From NCBI GenBank assembly GCA_964559295.1, contig CAZLGO010000022.1:1-21648 (forward strand): a stretch of 21,648 nt of DNA, read 5' to 3'. Both the position numbers and the translations under genes were made by a program. Origin of the DNA: CAZLGO01 sp964559295. Its GTDB lineage: Archaea > Methanobacteriota > Methanobacteria > Methanobacteriales > Methanobacteriaceae. Of this stretch, positions 15,822 to 21,648 are shown piece after piece (positions within the stretch are counted from its first letter, which is position 1; each line of letters starts with the position of its first letter). The notes beneath the pieces are model-generated. The model was given only the letters and a program-made list of their open reading frames with translations, was not told the origin of the DNA and did not search any database.

Positions 15822-16604
15822 TTAAGTACACATACTAAGGCTTAGCACATTTCTAAGACCTGGTGCAAGTCCCAAAATGAATATAGCTAATTTTAAAGTA
15901 TTTTTGGTTGTTCTATCCTCAACGTATCTGTCTATTACATAAAGGGCAAAAAGAATTACTGCTATCTTCAGAGGATACATAACTGAAGCTGTACCCAAAA
16001 GATTTGTAAGAGCACTTGGAAGTACATGCTGCTCCCCATAACCATAAAAATCAACAGCAACAAATGTGGAGCTTGCGTCGAAAAGATGAGCCAAAAGCAC
16101 ACTTAGATTGAATTTATTCCTTATAACCTTTATAATATCTCTTAAAATTATAAAAATTGAAGATACAAGCGCCCAGATTCCAATAACCGCAGATAAAGCA
16201 ATAAAATTCAGATGATGAATCTTTAAGATGTTTGGGATACACAATAGGATACCTACAAGAATCATTGTATATCTATAATCAATTTTAGTTTTATTTTCTA
16301 TGAATAAACCTACAAAAAGGCTTATAAGTGTTATACCACCTGTTAAAATATAGATTCCAGGAGTTACCAGTATGTAGGTTAGTGGATAGATCCCAGCATC
16401 TACCAAGGCTCTTGTACTTGAACCAAAGAAAATAAAAGGCACTACTGTGATTAATAGTTCTTTTGGATCTTTTTTGATAAATTTGAACATTTTTATGACT
16501 ATTATGATAATAAGTCCCAGTACAATCCCGAAAACTATGGTATTAAGCAGAGTGTAGCCAGGGTGCAGGTAGAAAAAGTTTTCTTTTATAAATTCCCAGA
16601 ACAT
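15822..16604 (-). CDS. DUF63 family membrane protein
   Basis: Integral membrane protein of 260 residues, in an archaeal family without known function. About eight hydrophobic helices are seen. The family's marker motif is in the C-terminal half: LLAHLFDASSTFVAVDFYGYGEQHVLP, with buried acidic and His residues that suggest transport or catalysis within the membrane. An earlier GSSTRALVDAG is also typical. No ribosome binding site is visible before the ATG at 16604, but a TATA box lies about 22 bases upstream, so the transcript is probably leaderless. It is followed by leuA 66 bases later. Confidence 0.93.
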   Translation of the reverse strand: MFWEFIKENFFYLHPGYTLLNTIVFGIVLGLIIIIVIKMFKFIKKDPKELLITVVPFIFFGSSTRALVDAGIYPLTYILVTPGIYILTGGITLISLFVGLFIENKTKIDYRYTMILVGILLCIPNILKIHHLNFIALSAVIGIWALVSSIFIILRDIIKVIRNKFNLSVLLAHLFDASSTFVAVDFYGYGEQHVLPSALTNLLGTASVMYPLKIAVILFALYVIDRYVEDRTTKNTLKLAIFILGLAPGLRNVLSLSMCT

Positions 16605-16621
16605 GCTACACTATAGGAATC

Positions 16622-16630
16622 CTTATAAGT
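16622..16630 (-). promoter_or_regulatory. TATA box for leaderless DUF63 transcript
   Basis: On the minus strand ACTTATAAGG lies with its centre about 22 bases before the ATG at 16604. That distance equals the normal TATA-to-start-site spacing in archaea, so transcription would begin at or next to the start codon, in keeping with the absence of a ribosome binding site. Confidence 0.45.
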
Positions 16631-16671
16631 TAAGCTTTATCCTTCATCTACATTGATGCTACAATGTTTTG

Positions 16672-17155
16672 ATGTCATTGCTTTCGTCCATTTCTGGATA
16701 TCTTCAAAATGTAGTTGCAAGTGCTTTGGGTATCAAGGACCAATGGGTTTTTGCTGGTTTTTCTGCTGGTAATACGTTTGCAAGAAGTCTTATCTCCGCT
16801 ATAGTTTCTGCAATTTCGGTCTTTGGTGGTATCTCAATCAGATTGTCTAGATAGCTAGGAATGCTGCAAATAAGATATCGTCCATACAAGTTTCAACAAT
16901 AGGTCTTGGAGGGGGATAGTAGGTGCTGGCAGATATGAAGGTGCAGGTGGAGAGAGTTTAAGACCAACCTATGTAACTCCTGTAGCTGGTGAAACCAAAA
17001 CACTAATAACCAACATGACAGGATCTTTCCCTGAATTTATTGGAGATATAACATCTAGGGAAGCAGCAGATCATCTACTGGATAATGCAAGAGATATCAT
17101 TATTAACAAAGTAACAATGGCTTTATCTCAGTTAAATGATGCCAAAGGTAGATAA
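16672..17155 (+). pseudogene. Frameshifted gene of unknown family
   Basis: Three adjoining frames read as one protein of about 160 residues if one base is restored at two points. Part 1 (from ATG 16672) reads MSLLSSISGYLQNVV, ALGIKDQWVFAGFSAGNTFA and SAIVSAISVFGGIS, up to a stop at 16852. Part 2 (from about 16851) reads ARNAANKISSIQVSTIGLGG, up to TAG TAG at 16917-16922. Part 3 (from about 16916) reads IVGAGRYEGAGGESLRPTYV, TKTLITNMTGSFPEFIGDI and NKVTMALSQLNDAKGR, ending in TAA 17153-17155. Both breaks are shifts of the same sense; the second falls in the G5 run 16911-16915. I do not recognise the family. No good ribosome binding site is present. It may be a decayed gene or carry assembly errors. 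Confidence 0.5.
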
Positions 17156-17500
17156 TCATGGCTCTTTGCCCTAAATATTTAAATTTCTTTTTTTAAATGA
17201 AAAGTTAGTATTGGGTAGACATTTTAAAATGCCCATAGGCGTGCTAACATCCCACATAAATTTTTAAACATACCTATTTTGACATTATTTGTGAAAAAAG
17301 ATGATATGGCTCTTAAATCAGCTAAAAAAGCTAAATTTTAAGTTTTAGATAGCATATTATAAGTTTTTTTTACTTGATTAAAATAGCAAAAAACAATACT
17401 GAGAAAAAAGCAGTAATAAACTGAGTGACAACCAACACTATGGAGTGTAATTTTAATTAAGGCTATAAAATAGATGTTAATAAGTTAAAATTGTGATATT
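17156..17500. other. 345-base intergenic stretch before the HEAT gene
   Basis: AT-rich with oligo-T tracts at 17188-17194 and 17364-17371 that may stop transcription. A 16-codon open frame (GTG 17291, ending 17341; VKKDDMALKSAKKAKF) has no other support and is not called. The right end contains the TATA box of the next gene. Confidence 0.5.
17463..17472 (+). promoter_or_regulatory. TATA box of the HEAT/TPR gene
   Basis: CTATAAAATA is a close match to the archaeal TATA consensus. The predicted start site, about 25 bases on, is near 17490, giving a very short leader with GTGAT (17493-17497) before the ATG at 17501. Confidence 0.5.
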
Positions 17501-18790
17501 ATGGTATCAAACAAAATAAAAGGGGTTTTTAAAGTAAAAAGGGAAGGATCACGACCAGAAAAAGATATTGAAGGTTTAATAGAAGCCTTAAATAATAAGA
17601 GCTGGTTTGTTCGAAGGAAAGCAGCAGAAGCTCTGGGAAAAATAGGAGATAAAAGAGCTATAGATCCTTTAATTAATGCCTTAAATGATGATGATATTGA
17701 AGTTCGAGAAGAAATAGTAACATCTCTTGGAAAAATAGGAGATAAAAAAGCAGTAGATCAACTTATTTACATTTTAGAGAAGGATAAAGAAGATGTAAGA
17801 TGGAAAGCAGCTAGGGCTCTTGGAGATATAGGGGATAAAAAGGCAGTTGAACCACTTATTCTATCCTTGAACGACGAATACTATGCAGTTCGACTTTCAG
17901 CAGTGCGATCACTAGGGCAAATTAAAGATAAGAGAGCAGTAGAACCTTTGATAAAGATGTTGGATGACGAAATAGTCGAGGTTCAAAAAGAAGCAGCAAT
18001 AGCTTTGGAAAAAATAGGAGATGAAAGGGCTATGAAGTCCATGGAATCTCTAAGTGATCAAAATCTTATTAAAGAACTGGACAAAGAAAATAAAATGATT
18101 TCTAAAGACGTCAACGAAGCTATTGAATGGCATAAAAAAGCCATAGGTTTTTCCGAAAATCGTGAATATGAAAAAGCTATAGAGTGCTATAATAAAGCCT
18201 TGGAGTTAGATCCAGACTATATTAACCCATGGTTTGATAAAGGGTTGGCATTTATTGGACTTAAGAAATATCATAAAGCAATACGATGTTTTGAGGAATT
18301 TAAAAGACTTGCTCCTCCAGAATTGAAATCTTTTGTTAAAAAGGCAGATGATTTTATTGGAGCAATCAAAAGAGAATTAGGAGTCGAAATAGACGGATTT
18401 GATAAAGATAAATCAACAAGTGCTATATTGACTCTTGAGAAAGACGGAATAAAACTTCATTGGAAAGGAACGTTTACAGGGAGAGACAAAGGAGACCAGT
18501 TTATAAGATATGGAGATATAACCAGCATTGCTTTTAAAAAAGGATTGATTCAAGGTAAAATCGAGCTTAGATTTCCAGGCGGCGATATCAAATTAGGGCA
18601 TATCAATAAAAAGGATGGCATTAAGTTTGTTTCCAACGTGCAAGATAGAATAAAAAGTATAAAATATGAACCCGAAGAAATGAAAAAAACAAGTGCAATG
18701 GATGAAATTAGGAAAGCAAAAGAATTATTGGATATGGATGCAATAACCAAGGAAGAGTTTGCAAAAATCAAACGAAAATATTTAGAATAA
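17501..18790 (+). CDS. HEAT-repeat / TPR / PH-like / SHOCT fusion protein
   Basis: Soluble multi-domain protein of 429 residues. Five PBS-lyase-type HEAT repeats of 31 residues occupy about 20-180, each with the pattern VRxxAAxALGxIGDKxAVEPLI. A tetratricopeptide pair follows at about 203-285 (EYEKAIECYNKALELDPDYI, then KYHKAIRCFEEFKRLAP). Residues 300-390 are beta-rich (KSTSAILTLEKDGIKLHWKG, SIAFKKGLIQGKIELRFPG) and look like a small PH-like domain. Residues 396-429 are a SHOCT motif (AMDEIRKAKELLDMDAITKE). HEAT and TPR parts bind proteins, SHOCT promotes oligomers and PH-like parts often act at membranes, so a scaffold role is inferred. There is no catalytic motif, signal or membrane segment. 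The lipoprotein gene follows 36 bases after its stop and may be co-transcribed. Confidence 0.85.
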   Translation: MVSNKIKGVFKVKREGSRPEKDIEGLIEALNNKSWFVRRKAAEALGKIGDKRAIDPLINALNDDDIEVREEIVTSLGKIGDKKAVDQLIYILEKDKEDVRWKAARALGDIGDKKAVEPLILSLNDEYYAVRLSAVRSLGQIKDKRAVEPLIKMLDDEIVEVQKEAAIALEKIGDERAMKSMESLSDQNLIKELDKENKMISKDVNEAIEWHKKAIGFSENREYEKAIECYNKALELDPDYINPWFDKGLAFIGLKKYHKAIRCFEEFKRLAPPELKSFVKKADDFIGAIKRELGVEIDGFDKDKSTSAILTLEKDGIKLHWKGTFTGRDKGDQFIRYGDITSIAFKKGLIQGKIELRFPGGDIKLGHINKKDGIKFVSNVQDRIKSIKYEPEEMKKTSAMDEIRKAKELLDMDAITKEEFAKIKRKYLE

Positions 18791-18826
18791 TTATTCTGAC
18801 ATTTAAAGATATAAGGAGGGGGTTTA

Positions 18827-19306
18827 ATGAAAATAAAGGAACTACTGATTTTGGGAGTTGCTCTAATAGTTGCCGTTTGTATTTGTGGATGTACAGATGA
18901 AAACACCGCAAAAGAATACGATATAAACGGTGCAAAATTTCAAATGCCTTCTGGCTGGGATAGATCAGACTTATCCACAGAAAATTGGGTTAAATTCATA
19001 AAGGACCAAGCTGCATTAACTATAGAACAAATAAAAGACGAAAACACATTTGAATCCCAATATCAAGAATCACAATCAGACTCTACGGGCAATTACCAGA
19101 TTACAACCGAAAGCAAAACAGTAGATGGAATTGAGGTTAGAATAGTGAGGGCTATGGACACAAGAACGAATACACAATTTGATGATTTTTTCTTCCGAAA
19201 GAACGCTAGATACTACGTGATCAGGACATTTGACCACTCAGGATCAAATACACACAAACAAGATATAGAGGAAGCTGTAAACACAGTTATAAAAACTCTA
19301 AAATAA
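18827..19306 (+). CDS. PsbP-like putative lipoprotein
   Basis: A 159-residue exported protein. Residues 1-21 are a signal peptide (KIKELL, then hydrophobic) ending in a lipobox-like ICG before Cys22, so it is probably lipid-anchored outside. The mature part opens with DINGAKFQMPSGWDRS, then holds a strand-rich body (TIEQIKDENTF, VDGIEVRIVRAMD, DFFFRKNARYYVIRTF) and a final helix EEAVNTVIKTLK. This is the arrangement of PsbP-related/DUF1795-like lipoproteins seen in archaea, whose role is unknown. A strong AAGGAGGGGG ribosome binding site (about 18811-18821) precedes the ATG. It is close behind the HEAT gene. Confidence 0.85.
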   Translation: MKIKELLILGVALIVAVCICGCTDENTAKEYDINGAKFQMPSGWDRSDLSTENWVKFIKDQAALTIEQIKDENTFESQYQESQSDSTGNYQITTESKTVDGIEVRIVRAMDTRTNTQFDDFFFRKNARYYVIRTFDHSGSNTHKQDIEEAVNTVIKTLK

Positions 19307-19731
19307 ATCAATAACAAAATAATATCTTCAAGCATTCCACCGGTTGATGTTATAATCACCTGAATAATCAAGGATAGCTATAAGCATTTTAATCGCATGT
19401 TGAAAACACAGTTTCGTGCATTTTTTGATGTCAATAGACCATATATTTGCCATATTTCCATGAAATTAAGTTAAGTTCAAAACGAAGGGACATATAAACA
19501 TTGCAATTGGTTTGATAGTTTCTATATATGCCTTGTTTATTTTTTTTAAAGGCTTTATAATCTCCAACATTAAAAGGCTTAGAATTAGGGTTTATTGTTT
19601 TTATAAACAGCTTCAACATATTTTTTGGGATTATGAACCTGTTGTTTGGTTCGAGATTGTTGTAAGAATACATGAATGAATTTTTAGATTTTTTTACAGA
19701 AGGAATAAACAATCAAAAATGGAAAGATACC
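19307..19731. other. 425-base stretch before the archaemetzincin
   Basis: AT-rich with no supported gene. Small inverted repeats are present: GTTTAT-N7-ATAAAC at 19590-19608 and GAACC-N8-GGTTC at 19635-19652. The direct repeat AAAGGCTT occurs twice near 19550-19580. An open frame on the minus strand (19431-19712) lacks a ribosome binding site and recognisable motif and is not called. The ATG at 19672 gives an alternative longer start for the next gene. Confidence 0.45.
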
Positions 19732-20244
19732 ATGGGAATACTTATACAACCCATTGGAAAAATAAAAAGAAAAGTTCTTTTGACATTGCAAGAATCCTTG
19801 GGGAAGGTATTTAATCTTAAGTGCTTTTTATCTTCCGATGCATTAAAAATACCAGAAGAGTCTTACAATCCAGCCAGAGATCAATATTATTCAACCAAGT
19901 TCTTGCTTTTTTTAAAAAGCAGTATAAAGAAGGATTTTGATCGAGTTATTGGGGTAACAAATGTAGATTTATATGTACCATGGCTAAATTTCGTATTTGG
20001 AGAAGCTGAATGTCCCGGGAAGTTTGCTCTAATATCATTGTATAGATTAAGACATCCAGATGAAAAACTGTTTTTGGAGAGAGTCCTAAAAGAGGCTGTA
20101 CACGAATTAGGTCATACCTTTGGACTTGGACACTGCAAGAATCCATCTTGTGTGATGTATTTTAGCAACAGTATCGTAGATACTGATAGAAAGGGTTTTG
20201 AGTTTTGTATAAGGTGTTCGGGTAAAATCAACGCATTCTTTTAA
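19732..20244 (+). CDS. amzA: Archaemetzincin zinc metalloprotease
   Basis: Small zinc protease of about 170 residues. The signature HELGHTFGLGHCKNPSCVM (His124, His128, His134; Glu125 catalytic; Cys135, Cys140, Met142), followed by CIRC (Cys159, Cys162), is the archaemetzincin motif HEXXHXXGX3CX4CXM...CXXC. The three histidines bind the catalytic zinc and the four cysteines a second, structural zinc. No signal peptide, so it is cytoplasmic. Start is taken at ATG 19732 because GILIQPIGKIKRK is the usual opening of the family. ATG 19672 would add 20 unrelated residues and has no ribosome binding site either. Its last 17 bases overlap the end of the convergent PHP gene. The substrate of archaeal members is unknown. 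Confidence 0.92.
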   Translation: MGILIQPIGKIKRKVLLTLQESLGKVFNLKCFLSSDALKIPEESYNPARDQYYSTKFLLFLKSSIKKDFDRVIGVTNVDLYVPWLNFVFGEAECPGKFALISLYRLRHPDEKLFLERVLKEAVHELGHTFGLGHCKNPSCVMYFSNSIVDTDRKGFEFCIRCSGKINAFF

Positions 20245-20878
20245 TTTTTTTGTTTATAACTTCCCTTAATATCAATGAAAATGGAGTTCTACACCCAAAA
20301 ACGTTTGTTTTTCCAGCTAAGATCCCATTTAATACATCAACAACAGAAAAATCAGCTTCCACATAAGTTACACAGCTTCCAATAGCCCCCAAAAAATGTG
20401 CATCGCTACATCCAATCTCTGGAATTTTTCTTTTGATCGCAAGCTGTTTAGCACGCCAGTTTGAAAAACCAAATATATAACGGGAATTTAGAGTCTCAAT
20501 TGCATCAATATCAAGAGTTTTAACATAATCACATAGACCTTCCCTGTATCTTACAAAAGGATGGGGTGCAATCGCTATTCCTCCTCTATCCCTTATGTGT
20601 TCAATGGTCTCTTCTGGAGATAAACCTGATTTTATTTCTTCAGTTATTCCAAGAGCAACTACATGTCCCTTATTTGTACTTATTTCAATGCCAGGTACGA
20701 TGATAAAATCATCAAACTTTTTTGATTCATCCAGAGCCGCAGCAGAACCTTTAATTGTGTTGTGATCTGTTATTGCAATACCGTCTAACCCGATTTTTCT
20801 TGCTTTTTTGATTATCTGCTTTGGGGTTCCTTTTGCATCCCCTGAATAGATGCTGTGTATATGAGGATCTATTATCAT
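20228..20878 (-). CDS. PHP domain phosphoesterase-like protein
   Basis: A 216-residue PHP-fold metalloprotein of the COG0613 type. Metal-binding motifs in order: DPHIHSIYSGD (His6, His8), ITDHNTIKG, VPGIEISTNKGHVVALG, APHPFVR and SDAHFLG, which give the His, Asp and Glu ligands of a two- or three-metal centre. Members hydrolyse phosphate esters of sugars or nucleotides; the substrate here is not known. ATG 20878 is preferred to GTG 20887, because MIIDPHIHS is the standard opening and because it starts one base after the stop of the DUF1786 gene. The two are thus an operon. Its 3' end overlaps the end of the archaemetzincin gene by 17 bases. Confidence 0.92.
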   Translation of the reverse strand: MIIDPHIHSIYSGDAKGTPKQIIKKARKIGLDGIAITDHNTIKGSAAALDESKKFDDFIIVPGIEISTNKGHVVALGITEEIKSGLSPEETIEHIRDRGGIAIAPHPFVRYREGLCDYVKTLDIDAIETLNSRYIFGFSNWRAKQLAIKRKIPEIGCSDAHFLGAIGSCVTYVEADFSVVDVLNGILAGKTNVFGCRTPFSLILREVINKKIKRMR

Positions 20879-20879
20879 G

Positions 20880-21648
20880 CTACCCACAAAATCTTGATTT
20901 AATAGCCTTTATAAGACCAACAGGTCCTGTCATCATCACATCTCCTCCTGGAGCTGCATAATGCACTTTGAAATTTGTCTTCTGGAAGATTTTTCTTTTT
21001 GGACCTGTTAAAACCACGCATTCAGCTTTATCAAGAGGTCCTAAGACCCATGCTCCATGCCCACCATCTCTGTGTACTTCCTCATGAGTCAGGGTGCCAT
21101 CAACAAGTTTCTCCACGAACATCACTATTTTGTCTGGACTCAAAATACGGGTGTGGTGTTCAAATACTCCAAGGATTTCTCCATTATCAAAGGCTGCAGC
21201 TAAGGTGTGTCCATTTCCAACATCTGCAGCAACGAATCTTTCAAGTTCTTTTATGCTTTCATCACATGTTGCACCACAGATTGCTGCAAATTTTGAATCC
21301 ATAACCACGGTGTTATAATCAGCAAGAGTCCTTAAAACCCCATTCATCCTTGTAAAGTAATCAGGAGCTTTGTTGAAGTATGCAAATTCTTCTGGTTTTT
21401 TTGGAGTATCTAATTTCTCTTTTATTTTCATAAATCTAAAATCCCTATCCCCAAAACCCTTCATAAATCCATGATCTTGAACTGCTACACCTATAAAGTC
21501 AAATTCTAAATTGATGTCAAAGTTGGATAACGCATTACAAATAGCATCGAGATCTATGTCCTTTAGTTCAATTTTTTTAAAATTTTTATAATCTTCCTCA
21601 TCAGGAACTATTTTGATCCCCAAGGATTCAACAAAATCCAGGTCATCT
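20880..21648 (-). CDS. DUF1786 protein, 5' end beyond the window
   Basis: C-terminal 255 residues or so of a DUF1786 protein, often labelled 'putative pyruvate formate-lyase activating enzyme' without proof. The frame is open to the right window edge and reads DDLDFVESLGIKIVPDEEDY, so the TTG at 21623 is almost surely internal; full-length members have about 350 residues. Motifs seen: FIGVAVQDHGF, VVMDSKFAAICGA, FVAADVGNGHTLAAAF and a late HRDGGHGAWVLGP. DVGNGHT resembles the phosphate-binding loop of actin-like ATPases, so an ASKHA-type fold is possible (inference). It precedes the PHP gene by a single base. The name's link to pyruvate formate-lyase is not supported by any radical SAM motif here. 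Confidence 0.88.
   Translation of the reverse strand, partial: DDLDFVESLGIKIVPDEEDYKNFKKIELKDIDLDAICNALSNFDINLEFDFIGVAVQDHGFMKGFGDRDFRFMKIKEKLDTPKKPEEFAYFNKAPDYFTRMNGVLRTLADYNTVVMDSKFAAICGATCDESIKELERFVAADVGNGHTLAAAFDNGEILGVFEHHTRILSPDKIVMFVEKLVDGTLTHEEVHRDGGHGAWVLGPLDKAECVVLTGPKRKIFQKTNFKVHYAAPGGDVMMTGPVGLIKAIKSRFCG

Noticed and set aside
15546..15845. Plus-strand open frame over the leuA start
   Set aside because: It is antisense to a clear LeuA N-terminus and has no independent support.
16848..16922. In-frame TAG codons read as pyrrolysine
   Set aside because: The TAG at 16848 lies before the frame change and the TAG TAG at 16917-16922 leads into a frame that soon stops. The coherent protein continues in another frame, so one-base shifts explain it better than amber read-through. 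TAG also ends normal genes here (radical SAM, permease).
17653..17910. Regularly spaced repeats near 17653, 17746 and 17839 as a CRISPR-like array
   Set aside because: The 93-base period equals 31 codons, and the repeats encode the HEAT units of one open frame.
19431..19712. 93-residue minus-strand open frame
   Set aside because: It overlaps the upstream end of the archaemetzincin region, has no ribosome binding site and shows Lys/Asn-rich text without family features.

Overview
This window is AT-rich archaeal chromosomal DNA. The case for an archaeon rests on an Alba chromatin protein, an archaeal-type 2-isopropylmalate synthase, a DUF63 membrane protein, an archaemetzincin, a stand-alone V4R protein, a DUF1786 protein, TATA-box promoters and Shine-Dalgarno sites of the AGGAGGTGAT type. 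The gene set resembles that of methanogen-related Euryarchaeota, but no methanogenesis gene is present, so the lineage is an inference. No rRNA, tRNA, CRISPR array, insertion sequence or integrase was seen.

Layout. Positions 107-823 encode a DUF2807 lipoprotein and 1134-1409 encode Alba, followed by a palindromic terminator. From 1505 to 5444 (minus strand) runs a compact set: PadR regulator, ABC ATPase, ABC-2 permease, then a secreted, membrane-anchored PQQ-type beta-propeller. In front of padR, three GATATA elements sit exactly 15 bp apart just downstream of a TATA-like box, a convincing autoregulatory operator. Positions 5583-7468 (plus) hold a cysteine-rich radical SAM enzyme coupled to a TIM-barrel sugar isomerase-like protein whose start codon is unclear. 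A TMEM175-type potassium channel homologue follows at 7596-8228.

Positions 8259-12428 (minus) form a signalling cluster: a membrane histidine kinase (Cache-like sensor, HAMP, GAF, HisKA, HATPase), a single-domain receiver, a V4R protein and a P-type-ATPase-like soluble HAD phosphatase. A small helical protein (12550-12906) is transcribed divergently from an MFS exporter (12965-14119). Then come a LeuA-family synthase and a DUF63 membrane protein (14238-16604, minus).

Positions 16672-17155 hold an unidentified reading frame broken by two one-base frame changes. Next come a HEAT/TPR/PH-like/SHOCT fusion protein (17501-18790) and a PsbP-like lipoprotein (18827-19306). The window closes with an archaemetzincin (to 20244) convergent with, and overlapping, a PHP phosphoesterase. 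The PHP gene lies one base behind a DUF1786 gene that runs off the right edge.

Most of the window is ordinary archaeal housekeeping and signalling. The items most worth a second look are the PadR operator and its operon, the extracytoplasmic cysteine cluster of the kinase together with its V4R neighbour, the non-canonical start at about 6713, the broken gene at 16672-17155, and the HEAT-TPR-PH-SHOCT protein.
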